From assembly GCA_026119855.1 (NCBI GenBank), contig JAOWBW010000365.1, positions 558,001 to 622,000 on the forward strand: a DNA stretch of 64,000 nucleotides, given 5' to 3'. This document shows positions 34,549 to 45,685 of the stretch, piece by piece. Under the pieces are notes generated by a model. It did not search any database and was not told where the DNA came from. It saw only the letters and a list, made by a program, of their open reading frames with translations. This stretch comes from Campanula takesimana. Lineage: Eukaryota; Streptophyta; Magnoliopsida; Asterales; Campanulaceae. Each line of letters begins with the position of its first letter. The stretch's first letter is position 1. The position numbers and the translations under genes were made by a program.

Positions 34549-37121
34549 CATTTAAAAAATAGTAAATTCGGATGGTACCAGAATACACCGGGATCGGTGG
34601 TCGCGCGAGGTTGATCGTGCTTTTAGTAGTTGACAACTATGAACTTATTGATAAGATTTCAGTTGTTTGGTTGCCGGAGTTGGTCGATGGAGTTGATCGT
34701 GATTTTAATAGTTTAGTTGACAATTGAGAACTTACTGATAATTTCTCAATTGTTTGGTCGCCTGAGTTGGTCGTCGGAGTTGGTGATCGTCGAGTTGATC
34801 GTGTTTTTTGTAGTTTAGTTGACGGCTGAGAACTAATTGAGGATTTATTTCTTTTACAATGAAAACGTGATAAATTCTTAGTAGTTTAGTTGACAACTGA
34901 GAACTTACTGATAAGTTCTCAACTATTTGGTCTCCGAAGTTGGTCACCGGAATTGGTGGTTGCCGGAGTTGTTCGTGTTCTTAGTAGTTTAGTTGACAAC
35001 TGAGAACTTACTGATAAATTCTCTCGCCGAAGTTGGTCACTGGAATTGGTGGTTGCCGGAGTTGTTCGCGTTCTTAGTAGTTTAGTTGACAACTGAGAAC
35101 TTACTGATAAGTTCTCAGTTGTTTGGTCGTCGGAGTTGGTGGTCGTCGGGTTTGATTGTGTTCTTAGTAGTTTAATTTACAACTGAGAACTTACTGATAA
35201 GTTCTCAACTGTTTGGTCGCTGGAGTTGGTGGTCGCCGGAGTTGTTCGTGTTCTTAGTAGTTTAGTTGACAACTGAGAACTTACTGATAAGTTCTCAGTT
35301 GTTTGGTCGCCGGAGTTGGTGGTCACCGGAGTTGTTCGTGTTATTAGTAGTTTAGTTGACAGCTGAGAACTTAGTGATAAGTTCTCAACTGTTTGGTTCC
35401 TGGAAGGTCACTGAAGCTTTAAAAAAAAAAAAAAAAAAAAATTGCGCCGGAGTGGTCGCTGGAGTTGGTGGTCGCCGGAGTTATTGACTGGAGAAGGTGG
35501 TGAGGGGTAGCCTAAGGGGATAGTGGTTGGGGTGAAAGTAAATGTTGAGAGGGTGTAGTTAGTAAAATGTTAAGGAAGAGGTAAGCAAGGGACTATATGG
35601 TTAGTCAAAATATTCCTTGTCCTAAGAGGTAAATAAAGTTATATTGAGGGACTATATGGTAAATGCCCCCACTCTAAAAATATTCACGTTTTAGACAATT
35701 AAATAGCCAAAATACATACTACATTTTTGCTATCTACTTTTTCAACATTTAGTTTTGCAGTAATAAAATGACTAATTAAAATACAATTAGTTCAAATGAA
35801 TGTTCGAGTTGAGCAAATTTGAACATTCGTTTTGGGACAGATGTAGTAAGCACTTGGAGCCTTTTTGATTATTATTTTTTTTTAAAAAAGTATTTATTTT
35901 GGGTTATTTTTAAATGGACATTTATTTATGGACGGAGGGGTTTATTTTATAAATTTAGTCTATGTGCACATGTTGCAATTGTGACTTGATTTTGCTTTTC
36001 TTTGGGCAGGTTTTGGAGGGAATGGAGCTACAATGTTCTTCTTGACATTTGCAATCCTAGCCACCGTCCTCCTCATAGTCTCCAAATTCGCCGGCGGCAA
36101 TCACTTAAGAGTCTGGAGGAACGACAGCCTAGCCGCAGCTGCGTCTTCATCACTAGTCGCTTGGGCCGTCACAGCTCTAGCTTTCGGGTATGTACTACTT
36201 TCAATGCATTAGGTACATGCATGCAAGCACTCTTTGGTTAATTATTGATTACTAAGCTAGGTCTGGTCCAATATAAGCTGTCACTTTCTTAATTTTCATT
36301 AGTTTAAGAAAACTCAACAAGATAATTAGTACTCCTTCTGTATCAAAAATCAAAATGAATGACCAAAAAATTATCATATTATCAAATGTCTCCTAATTAA
36401 TACTCCTTCTGTCCCGGAAAGATAGTGCCTTTTTTTTCGTCGTTACTACGAATGAACTTTAAGCAATAATTTAGACAACTTTTAGTTATCTTAATGAGAA
36501 TCTAAAAATTGATATTGATAGTATACATAATGGACTATCAATAACAAGTTCTACATTTTCATTATGCGAATTAAAAGTAGTCTAAATTATTACTCAAAGT
36601 TCATTCGTAATAATAACGAAAAAAGAGGGACTAACTTTCTGGGATAGAGGAAGTATCAAATTTTCTCTATATTATCAAATTTGCTCCTATTCGCTAATTT
36701 ATTTTGGGATAGAGTAGAGGTAGTAAGTTGTGACACCTTGCAGTTTTGCATTGTAACCAAGTTAAAGGGCTTTGACCTTTTAAATCAAAAGTTACGGTTA
36801 TTTTGGATCAAATTTTATCATAAATGCTATCGATTTGTGACGGAATGGGTTGATTTACTAAAGTAACCATTGGAATGATGCAGATTGGCGTGGAAGGAAA
36901 TAATCGTAGGAGGGCACAGAGGGTGGAGACTGAGGGTAGTTGAGGCATTTATAATAATACTCGGGGTTACCGAGTTATTGTACGTTTTGTTGGTGCATGC
37001 AGGGTTGTATAGCAGCAGATACGGGCCTGGGTATCGTGACACGGAGTACGGTGTTGGGGTTCCTGGTGAAGGGCATAAGGGGACTGCTGCCTCTACTACA
37101 ACAGGGACTAGGGTGGTATGA
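31114..37121 (+). CDS. PM19L: AWPM-19-like (PM19-type) plasma-membrane protein, 3 exons
   Basis: Three exons (31114-31243, 36010-36187, 36884-37121) join in frame to a 181-residue protein; introns have GT-AG ends (GTAAGT and GTATGT donors). The protein is typical of the AWPM-19 family in length and conserved motifs: VGRSIAAPLLF at the N-terminus, GFGGNGATMFFLTF, GGNHLRVWRNDSLAAAASSS, GGHRGWRLRVVEAFII, and YGPGYRDTEYGVG near the end. Four hydrophobic segments (about residues 12-33, 52-73, 88-106, 119-141) predict a four-pass plasma-membrane protein. Family members are ABA-responsive and linked to seed maturation, dormancy or ABA transport/stress; the upstream ABRE motifs agree. Intron 1 is 4,766 bp and consists largely of transposons and tandem repeats; intron 2 (696 bp) holds a MITE. 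All coding parts look intact. The symbol is family-level only. Confidence 0.9.
31290..31620 (-). mobile_element. SINE-like sequence in intron 1
   Basis: On the minus strand, TGGCTTAGTGGTAAAGAC (box A-like) and GGTTCGAAACC (box B-like) lie 30-40 bases apart as in a tRNA head, followed by a GGGC-rich body and an A-run (T-run on plus at 31268-31277). No clear TSD was found. Its body shares GGGCTTTTATGG-like segments with sequence at 33400-33440. Confidence 0.45.
31640..32305. other. AT-rich intron sequence
   Basis: Part of AWPM-19 intron 1, very AT-rich. It contains inverted and direct copies of CTTATA/TATAAGAG segments around 31975-32125 but no delimited element. Confidence 0.4.
32308..32870. 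repeat. Tandem repeat, about 138-bp unit, four copies
   Basis: Units begin AGGTCTTATAATTTGTATCA near 32312, 32449, 32588 and 32726. Each carries repeated GTCTCAT and CATGAGTCTC motifs that can pair with each other. It lies in intron 1 of the AWPM-19 gene. Confidence 0.75.
33205..33275 (+). mobile_element. tRNA-like SINE head in intron 1
   Basis: GGCTGGTGTAGTGGTTAAG (box A-like) and GGGTTCAATTCCC (box B-like) form a tRNA-like head. Degenerate direct repeats (TTTTGTATCAAACAGT and TTTTGCATCCAAACAGT) flank it. A GGGC-rich tail continues to about 33480. It is not a usable tRNA: no acceptor stem could be built. Confidence 0.4.
33912..34235. mobile_element. Stowaway-like MITE (intact copy)
   Basis: Uninterrupted copy of the family split at 21057-22124. 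It contains CCCAGTTTAAGGTTCTTAGT and its inverse AACTAAGAACCTTAAACTGG. It shows the empty site GACATTTATATCC where the hAT element inserted in the other copy. Confidence 0.65.
34497..34546. repeat. (AT)n microsatellite
   Basis: About 24 uninterrupted AT dinucleotides. The short ORF reading through it has no biological meaning. Confidence 0.95.
34621..35400 (+). repeat. Hairpin minisatellite, about 91-bp unit, nine copies
   Basis: Units begin TTAGTAGTTTAGTTGACAAC. Regular starts lie at about 34878, 34981, 35071, 35162, 35252 and 35343, with three more diverged units before them. In the best units CAACTGAGAACTTA, a CTGA loop and TAAGTTCTCAGTTG make a perfect 14-bp hairpin. The remainder is GGAGTTGGTGGTCGCCGGAG-like, matching the inverse of the left TIR region near 33730-33780. 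It lies in AWPM-19 intron 1. Confidence 0.8.
36403..36654. mobile_element. Stowaway-like MITE in intron 2
   Basis: The ends CTCCTTCTGTCCCGGAAAGA and inverted CTTCCTCTATCCCAGAAAGT are flanked by TA. It is non-coding and related to the MITE at 7228-7477. Confidence 0.6.
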
Positions 37122-37495
37122 ATATCACTTTTGATTGAAGTTGTTGTATTGGTATTATGCTGTCAATGGATCTTGTAGCTAGCTTGGGTGCTTGTTTTGT
37201 TGTTTGTTTAAAGTGATATGTAAATTAGAAACAGGGAAGAATGTATTGAGGTCTCATTTGGATTATGGAGAGTCTAAGAAAAAAAGACAATATCTGCATT
37301 CCCCAAAATATGAACCGAGAACCTTCGAGCTACTAGAAAGACAAAAACGACTAGCAAAAAGCAAAAAAAAAATTCTAATCCTTAGTTTACTTTTAATGTT
37401 CTATTTTGTGATCGGTATTTGCTCTTTTGTTTTGATAGCTATTGGACGGTTCTAGCCTCTTATGGGACCCTATTAAATTGGTAAGTCTTGATGGT
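37122..37495. other. 3' flank of AWPM-19 gene
   Basis: Presumed 3' UTR and flank. The frame at 37192-37455 has no recognisable similarity and is not called as a gene. Confidence 0.4.
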
Positions 37496-37504
37496 AGTCG
37501 TACT

Positions 37505-38957
37505 GAGTTAAGAACCTTTTTTGTCCTTGAACTATTTGAACTATTTAAGTTTTTACCTTTACGTTACCAAACAATATTTTTTTACCTTTTCATCCTTAAC
37601 CTATATATTTCGTTGATTATGTGGTCCTTCCGTTAACATGTCGTTAACTTCACCGTTAAAAATGGTTGATCTGGCATGATGATGTCATGGTTTTGTTCTT
37701 ATGATGCTGACTAAGCAAACAAACACTGATTTAAATATTTCATATTAAATTAAGGGATAAAAGTGAAAGTTTTTTTTTTTTCATTTAACACCCACCATCT
37801 TCTACATCTCTTACTCCCCTCGCCTTCCACCATCTCCACTGCCGTTACCTCGCCATTAACACCACCATCACTACCACCATTAATTGATTCTTGAATTTAC
37901 TTTAGAAAAAAAAAAAAACTAAAGAACAATAAAATCAAAAAATAAGTGAAACAAAAAAAATTTAGAAAAAAAAAAAACTAAAGAACAATAAAATCAAAAA
38001 ATAAGTGAAACAAAAAAAATACTAACATTAATAAAAAAAATCTGAAAGATAATTAATACAATTGTTTTTATATGGAATTTAGATCTTCCAAAAGATTATA
38101 ATATTTCTTTCAAAAGAAGATTATAACGTTGATTAACAACCAAATCAATCACAAACATCACCCAATTCTTCAAACACAATCAAACTCACCATGATTCAAA
38201 AAAATCAGAATCATTAACCAAGTTGAGAAACAAAATATCATTGTCAAATAAATCAACAAACTTGAGCGGGTATGGGAGAGGGGGACATGGCCGGAAAAAG
38301 CGAACGGAAATGGAGGAGTATGGAGTTTGGCCGGTGGACGCCGTGCTTGAGATCGGTGACGGCTGACCGGCGGCGGATTGCGAGTCTTTATCGTGCCTCT
38401 GCACACTCCTTTCCCTTGAACAACGGGAACGTCGTTGGAGAAGGGTGTCGAAAGAGGAAGCATGTGATGGCTGACCGGCGAGAGATGATTGAGCGGGTGG
38501 GGTGGGGGAGTGACGGCGTCGGAGGGTGGGCAGGGGAGGGGGAGGGGCTCATTTCTGGAAAGGAGGAGAACGAAGAGGGGTTCATTTCTGGATAGGAGCT
38601 GGAAAGGGAGGGGCGGCTAATGCTGGAAGAAATGGCATAGAGTTTTGAATTTACATTTCAAGTCCTTCATATATAATGAAAATAAATTCAGACTTTAAGG
38701 TTTTATATTTTTCATTGTTAACCCCTCATCCTCCACATCAACAATCTTTTACTTATTTGTGGTACCATGTAACCAAAAAATGCCACATCGACATCCACCT
38801 CCTCAGCAAGTTTAACAGACATTTCAACGGCATGTTGACGGAAGGACTACATAATCAACTAAATATATAGGTCAAGGATGAAAAGGTAAAAAAATATTGT
38901 TTGGTGACGTAAAGGTAAAAACTTAAATAGTTCAAGGATGAAAAAGGTACTTAACTC
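37505..38957. mobile_element. MULE-like foldback element, 1.45 kb
   Basis: The ends GAGTTAAGAACCTTTTTTGT and inverted GAGTTAAGTACCTTTTTCAT extend through about 170 bp (shared TTTTTACCTTTACGT, TCAACATGCCGTTGA-like). TSDs TAGTCGTACT (37495-37504) and TAGTGGTACT (38958-38967) differ at one base. A 60-bp tandem duplication ending ATAAGTGAAACAAAAAAAAT lies at about 37906-38022. Frames at 38170-38595 on both strands are unrecognised and GC-rich; possibly captured sequence. Confidence 0.62.
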
Positions 38958-38967
38958 TAGTGGTACT

Positions 38968-40502
38968 TAATTACTTTTTGAGGCGAAGTTAAGGTGAAAT
39001 TTTTGTGAAAAACTTTTTTTACACTCGATTTATTATAAAAACATGTTTTCAAATTAAGTTTTTCTTGATGGAAAATCCTTTTTTTCATCATCTCTAATGT
39101 AAAATATGTTTTTTTATAGGATTGTGTAAAATATGTTTTTCATATGACTGGCTCTTATAAAAATTGGTTTGTTGCCTTTTAGGATTGAGAAAATGCCAAT
39201 AAGGACATTACCATGTTAAAAGAGAGAAATTAAAATCAAAGTTATGATATTTATGTTTTTTTAATGAATTAGTATTATTGTCCCATGATTGAATTAGTAT
39301 TATTGTCCCATGATTACTTAATTATAAGAAAACATTTGTAACTATTTTAAAAACAAATCAATGATTTATATATATTATATTTTAATATCAATTAGTTAGA
39401 CCATTCACAATGGTGAATCAGTTTTGGCTCATCATCAATTCTTTTGTAAATAGTAATTGGTTGATCGCGAGCAAACTCAGTTTGAAATATATGTACTTTG
39501 TAATTTTACCATACTACAAATGTTATTATTTGAAAAAAATAATATTTTGACCTTTTATAAATTCTTTTATATAAAAATAAATTCTAATAAATTTTTCATA
39601 ATTGTGATACTAACATTGGATTAAATTCATTTACTATTAATAGTCTAATAGATGTTTAGTTTTCACCAATAAGCCTTTGATAACTTTTTATATTCATCAT
39701 CAATCATTTTTATTTATATTTTATGTAATTGTTTTTTTAATAATATCAACCTTTGATTTTATTCTTTTATCATTAAACTTATATTGGTTTAAAAAAATAT
39801 TAGAATTAGAAGACCTTCATAGAAGAATTTATTATCTTCTTCACTATGTCTAGTTAGAAACAAAACTTGTACATTAGAATAGAAAGTTAACTATTAAAGG
39901 ATAACTCGTAAAGTAATACTGTTATAATCTAGTATTATTAGCAAAGAGCAACAAAATGAAAAGTCATCTAACTGATGAGTCAGCACTAAGGTGGCTTCAC
40001 GAAATGAAATATTTCATCAAAATTTATCCATAGCCGCTCAAAATGATAAAGTCGAGAAAAAAGCTCCATTTTGAAAAATTCCCATTTTTAAAACTGTACA
40101 CCAGACAATCCCTATATAGTCAATCTAGTCTGGTCGATAACCTCTTCTAAAAGAGTTTGAGAGTCGTACATCACAATATCACATTATAATTTATTTTATT
40201 AGAAATATTCGGACTCCCCGCTTCCAGAAACTATAATCTCTTATTTATTGTTTTTTTTTAAATAAAGAACAAAATTGAATTAATGCAATTATTATTATTA
40301 TTGATATCCAATTATAAAATACGTACTTTTTATAAAATTATAATCAGTAATAAATTTTGAATTATCATTTAACTGTTTAAATTACCTAAAGTTAAGTTCA
40401 TTTCAATTAAAAAAAACACCATTCAAAAGGAAGGAGTGTCATTCATTACAATGATAACAATATAAAATTAACATCAATAGAGTATCATGATTATAGGGAT
40501 GT
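38968..40502. other. AT-rich intergenic sequence, nothing recognised
   Basis: No supported gene. A short direct repeat TTAGTATTATTGTCCCATGA occurs twice near 39270 and 39293; no delimited transposon. Confidence 0.4.
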
Positions 40503-40512
40503 GAGGGAGACA

Positions 40513-41264
40513 GAGTAAACTACTTTTCCCGCCCCTCGTACTATGGCCCCAATATCAATTTGACACTCGTACTATTGAAACAACAAATGTATGATGCGTA
40601 CTATAGTTTTATTAGCAAAATTAACCAATTTACTATTCAGTCGTTAACTTTTTTTAACACACGTTATTTTTTTAACGAGCATTAATTTATAACTAACTTC
40701 TGTTATCTCCATCAAAACCAAATCGCATATGTAAAAATCGAATTCCGACTTCGTTAACCGTTGGATCGTCGTGAAACTTCTGGGCTTTGGTCGCATCCCC
40801 TAGGCGCACATGATGACCGTTGGGATCTTCCAAATAATTGCCGGAGAGGGAGAAATGGCCGGCGGCGAAAACTGGCGAAAATCTCCAAAAATTCGCTATA
40901 TTAAAAATCAAATTCCCGCTTCATCAACCGTTGGATCGTCGTCAAATTTCTGGGGTATGTTCGCATCACTCAGGCGCTCATATTGACCGTTGGGATCAGT
41001 AAAACAATCAGCGGTGACGGAGATATGGCCGACGGCGCAAATCCGACGAAAAACTCAAAAATCGCCCCAAAAGTTAGTTTTGTTAAAATAAATTAATGCC
41101 CGTTAAAAAAATAATGTTCGTTAAAAAAAGTTAACAAATGAATAGTAAATTGGTTAATTTTGCTAATAAAACTATAGTACGCATCATACATTTGTTGTTT
41201 CAATAGTACGAGTGTCAAATTGATGTTGGGGCCATAGTACGAGGGGCGGAAAAGGAGTTTACTC
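40513..41264. mobile_element. MULE-like foldback element with 10-bp TSD
   Basis: Long inverted repeats of about 160 bp start GAGTAAACTNCTTTTCC and continue through GTACTATGGCCCCAA. The perfect TSD GAGGGAGACA is at 40503-40512 and 41265-41274. The centre has two diverged direct copies of a segment of about 150 bp containing AACCGTTGGATCGTCGT. No protein is encoded. Confidence 0.78.
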
Positions 41265-41286
41265 GAGGGAGACATGTGGGATACTT

Positions 41287-41725
41287 TGTTTTTTTTTTTT
41301 TTTTTACGCAAACTAGTTACATATCATTCATTCAAGGCAATTGTCATCGTGTGACAAACTCCTATTAAGTTTATTACAGATCTATTGCCTAGTTTAGTAC
41401 AATTCTTAGCGGAGTTTCACCGCGTTAGAAGCTATTACAGCGAATGATAATGCCTCTTCAGAAATCTCTCATAGACGTCCCGCGCCATCTGGTAGTCCTC
41501 TTACCATAAACGTCCCGCGCCATCTGAATGATCACCTGCAGAAGAAGCCCCCAGCCGCCCTTAGAGGGGCATAGTAACAAGGATGCTCCAGCGACCAGCC
41601 GCCCTCAAAGGTGCATAGTAATAGGGTTCTCCACTATGCTCCCAGAGGGGGTCAAACCTGAGACATTGACTATGTGGAAGCCTTACCCATACACCCGGAT
41701 ATCATTGGGCCAAGAGGCTCTTGGT
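41287..41725 (-). mobile_element. SINE-like retroposon with 15-bp TSD
   Basis: A perfect TSD ACATGTGGGATACTT is at 41272-41286 and 41726-41740, with a poly(A) tail (T-run on plus at 41289-41305) at the left. At the minus-strand 5' end TGGCCCAATGATATCCGG and GGTTTGACCCC are plausible box A and box B. At 439 bp it is longer than most SINEs. The insertion point overlaps the TSD of the neighbouring MULE. The frame at 41528-41782 is not a gene. Confidence 0.68.
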
Positions 41726-42051
41726 ACATGTGGGATACTTAAATACTTCTTTTATCTCACTTTAATCTACAAAGTCAAATAAAATTTGTTGACTTTGAGC
41801 AAAAATTTGCAATAAAATATTATCCTTTTAAGAAACTAAAAATTAGTAATGATTATATTATTAATGGTGATCAATCAAAAAAAATATTTTATTTTTAAAA
41901 TAATAAATTTTTATTTCAATTTTAGTTTTTTTTTTTTTTTTGAAAGAAAGAGTAGAGTATGTTCTCTATCATGGTCCCCGGCTTCCTGCGTTCAATTGGC
42001 ACAACAACTACTCCAAAATTTATATTACGACGGTTTTCAAACGTATACATC

Positions 42052-42553
42052 CAGGGATGGCAACGGGTCGGGTTCGGATCGGATCTGCCCTGACCCGAAC
42101 CCCAAATTTGCCGATCCGAATCCGACCCGATCCGAAATTCAAGAAACCGTGACCGATCCGATCCGACCCGAATATATTAAAAGACTATTTTTTAAGCCTA
42201 AATTTGTTTGATTAAAATTTATTTTTAAGCATAATGTTAGAATGTTCTATAAAGAATAGCCTAAAATCATCAAAATCCTACTTATAAACATAAATATAGA
42301 AATACAATTTAGGAAAATATTAAATATATTTTGTTTATATTTTAGATTAACCTTTAATTTAGGGTTCGGGTCCGATCGGATCGGGTTTCGGTCGGATCGT
42401 TAAGGTTCGGTTCGGTTCGGGTCGGTCGGATCACCAGCGTGATCCGAATCCGATCCGAACCCGATCGGGTTTTAGAAATTGAATACCAAAACCTAATTTT
42501 TCGGATCGGATTGCCTTCAGTTCGGATCGGATTCGGTCAAATTGCTATCCCTA
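42052..42553. mobile_element. Non-autonomous hAT element
   Basis: The ends CAGGGATGGCAA and inverted TAGGGATAGCAA are flanked by the 8-bp TSD TATACATC at 42044-42051 and 42554-42561. The subterminal parts are packed with GGATCGGAT/GGTTCGGGT runs in both orientations. No transposase. Confidence 0.75.
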
Positions 42554-42569
42554 TATACATCCATTATAG

Positions 42570-43155
42570 TAGTCTAGTCATAATTCTAACTAATTTTAAC
42601 TTTTTTTTAAAAAAATCTTTTAAATTCTAACCAATTTTTACTCTCAACCACAATAAAAGACATGACATTTCTTATCTTTTTTTTTTTGCTTGAAATAATC
42701 TTTTTTTTTTGTGAAAGGAAAATAATCATTCAAAGTACATAAAATTGTGATATAAAAGCCTATAATTTTTTATGTCATGAAAGCCAAAATACAGATAATC
42801 AAAATTAAATGGAAAAACCATATTTTAGTCATTAAACTCTATTTTTTTTTCAAAATATTATCATTGAGCTATTATATTTCAAAATATTTTCCCCTGAACT
42901 TTTATTTTTCAAAATGTTTTCACTGAACTTTTACAAATTTCAACCGAAGGCTAGTGGCGACTGAATAAAGATAAATTTTAGTCCTAAACATAACTCCATT
43001 AGTCTTTCATTACAATATCATTAGAAAAATAATAGAAAGAAATGTCTATTCATAATATTTAACAAAAATACATGATTTTATGTTAGAAAGTTAAACGCAA
43101 CTTCACGGTAGAAAGTTAACAAAATCCGTTAATTCATGTTAGAAAGGTAAGGGAA
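42570..43155. other. AT-rich intergenic sequence
   Basis: Repeated CTGAACTTTTA / TTTCAAAATATTTTC phrases near 42850-42930 suggest an old foldback element, but no partner end or TSD could be assigned. Confidence 0.35.
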
Positions 43156-43160
43156 CTTGC

Positions 43161-43599
43161 TGATGACGCCACGACTTTCCTTTAGGGGGCGTTCAAAGAG
43201 TCAGAATTTCTCCTAAGATCATCGAACGAGTCGGATATCTGGCTAAGAAGATCTGCAAATGAGCACACCGTTAGGACCAAAGCCGGGTTTGACCCCGGCT
43301 TAGGCCCTCGAGTGTGAGAATAAGATCTTTGAGGGTGTGTGTATGTGTAGAGAGGGGGGGGGGGAGAGAGAGAGAACACTCAAGAGAGTGTAGAGAGAGA
43401 ATGTAGAAGATAGATCATACCTTTCACCTTAGATGAGGAGGGGTATATATATGAGGGATAAAGGGTATATTTGTCCTTTTAAGGGGTCCTTCCTTTTGTA
43501 TAGGGTAGGAGTATATAGGTCGTATATTTTGGGTATATAGACCGTATGAGAGGGGTATAAGGATACGTATAAGTATATACAAAAGGCCAGGGTTCATCA
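43161..43599 (-). mobile_element. Solo LTR, probably Ty1/copia
   Basis: The termini TGATGA...TCATCA and the 5-bp TSD CTTGC (43156-43160 and 43600-43604) define a 439-bp solo LTR. On the minus strand a TATA box (CATATATATACCCC, about 43442-43455) precedes a CT-rich leader (CTCTCTCTCTC), the usual layout of a copia LTR. There is no internal region. Confidence 0.68.
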
Positions 43600-43604
43600 C
43601 TTGC

Positions 43605-44219
43605 TAGTTTTTTTATAAATATTAACGGTATCGTCGGTTTTGAAATTATTTTCGGTTAAAAGCTTAACTAATGTGTCATTTCAACTTTGTTTCAATGCAT
43701 GTAACTCTCGAGAAGAGACATGTTAAACCCTATATATACATATGTATACTGTTGGAACAATTTATATCCCATGAATGCCATACTCTATTCTGGAATAAGT
43801 TTAAGAGAGGGAGAAGAAGGCGGAAGCGTATACCTGTTGAATCCATCTTCAATTTTGTTTAGGGAGAATGATGAATGAAGAACAAAGTAGGGGACGGAGT
43901 TCTTCTAAATGATAGTGCCTTTACTCTTGTCTTCTTGAACACTTTATGAAGAGATTATTGAGAGAGTAATGAATATATGAAGTATGTTTCTAGGGCTGAT
44001 GGAGAACCCTTTATATAGGAAACAAATAGGCATTTCATTTAGGGACTACACCCTTTCATATTAAGTGATGTGAAATTACCACTTTGCCCATCAAAAATAG
44101 GTAATATTACATCCAGGAATTCAACACATTATTTAATCCACTACACTTTATACTAACATTATAATCATGATTTCATAAATGGAACATTAATGACTTGTTA
44201 TGCAATCCATGCTCTAACA
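43605..44219. other. Intergenic sequence, nothing recognised
   Basis: Short frames only; none resembles a known protein, and no transposon ends were paired. Confidence 0.35.
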
Positions 44220-44221
44220 TA

Positions 44222-44502
44222 CTCCCTCCGTTTCATGAGAACTGAGACTTATTTCCCTTTTGGTCCGTTTCATCTCAATTGATACTGCCCAAAATGGCAA
44301 ACTTTTTAATATTTTATATTCATCCAACCCCACCACTCATTCTCTCTCTTTATTCTCCACCACTCATTTTATTCAACCAACACTACTATTTACCCCACTA
44401 ATTCTCTCTCTTCATTTCTACCACAAATCTTCCTTATTTTATTAATATTCCTTAGTTATTGTGCCAAACAATTTGGTCTCAGTTTTCATGAAACGGAGGG
44501 AG
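44222..44502. mobile_element. Stowaway-like MITE
   Basis: The ends CTCCCTCCGTTTCATGAGAA and inverted CTCCCTCCGTTTCATGAAAA have TA on both sides. 281 bp, non-coding; it lies 43 bp left of the large MULE. Confidence 0.75.
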
Positions 44503-44545
44503 TATACATATATAAAATATATAAATACACCCCCCATATATATTG

Positions 44546-44762
44546 GAATTTTTTTTCAAATAATAGGGTTTGGAATTTTTATCTACCAAACTACTACCCA
44601 AATTCAACTATGTACCAAAATGACACTTTTTTATGAAAGTGTCACTGGCACTCACGTTTTTACATAGAAAACGGCACTACCAGTGCCGTTTTCAGTCTTG
44701 ACCAAAATCCAAAATTTGACTCCTCAGCCGGGTTGGTTTTGGGTGGGTTTTGGGTGGGTTTA
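44546..44762 (+). repeat. Left TIR of the large MULE
   Basis: Matches the reverse complement of 61292-61508 except for scattered substitutions. It contains the perfect palindromic pair AACGGCACT / AGTGCCGTT near 44669-44690 and ends in repeated GGTTTTGGGTGGG. Confidence 0.88.
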
Positions 44763-45685
44763 ATGGAGAGAAATGAACCGGTTTAGGGTTTTTTAAGTGC
44801 GCTGACACAAAAAAAAAAAAAAAAAAAAATGAAAAGCGGCATTACAAGTGACGTTTTTAGGGTTTCAAAAAATTCGAAAAACGTCACTTGTAGTGATGTT
44901 TTCAGCTTGAGGTATATTATATATGCGCAGCCTCAGTTCTACATACATACACTGCCCGCTTGCAAAAAAAAAAATACACTGCCCACTCTCCTTTCTTTTC
45001 ATTATTTTCAACTATCTTCTTCTCTCACATTTCATTCATACCCAAGTGCTACTCAAGTGCTGAAAAAAAAATTGCAAATTTTGTGAGGTGAAGATTCAAA
45101 GCATTTAAGGTATATTTTAATCTTTCTTATATGTGTTAATTTGTTTAATATAATTAAATTTCGAGTTATTAGATGCTTTTTTGTTATATGCATTGCTAAT
45201 AAATTAGGATTTTGACAGTCGAATTCATTTGTTTAGGAGTAAATATGAGTGGAGTTCCACTTATTTTCATGTGCTACTGGGGAGGAGATGATGAAAACCC
45301 GTTTGAAGGTAGCCATTTTGAACAGGGGCCGAAATGTGCACTTAAAGCAAAAACTCGATGGAGGTATAAAAAATTGATTAAGAAGTTATATAAGAAAATT
45401 GGGGTAGATCGAACCAATGTTAAGTTGAAAGTTATTTGTAGATATCCTCATCTGGTCGGCAATGGGTTTGCAAATTACATTCCGTTTCCAGTCGAGAATG
45501 ATATGGGTATGGAAGTCATGTTTGATGTTTCTGCTCAATTAGGTGGGATGAGTAGCTTGCAGTTGTATGTTGTCATGAATTTTGTTGATAATGTACCTTC
45601 TAATGAGTTTGAAACAGGAGAGGAGCCGATACAAAATGAGTATTTTCATGACATGGATAACTTTCAGATGGGTTCTTCAAGTTAC

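Larger units (their letters stand above)
33519..35670. mobile_element. MULE-like element with internal minisatellite (intron 1)
   Basis: The inverted ends share TAACCATATAGTCCCT, TTACNTCTTAGGACAA and AACTCCGGCGACC. ACTCTAAA at 33511-33518 and 35671-35678 is the TSD. The 2.15-kb interior contains a Stowaway-like MITE, an (AT)n run and a hairpin minisatellite that grew from TIR-like sequence at the right side. No transposase. Confidence 0.6.

Noticed and set aside
37192..37455. 87-codon ORF downstream of the AWPM-19 gene
   Set aside because: No recognisable domain and no typical codon pattern; lies in the 3' flank. A transcript would be needed to support it.
38170..38595. ORFs of about 100 codons on both strands
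   Set aside because: They overlap each other on opposite strands in GC-rich interior of a foldback MULE, with no recognisable motif.
41528..41782. 84-codon ORF
   Set aside because: It lies within a SINE-like retroposon with a 15-bp TSD and poly(A) tail and shows no known protein similarity.
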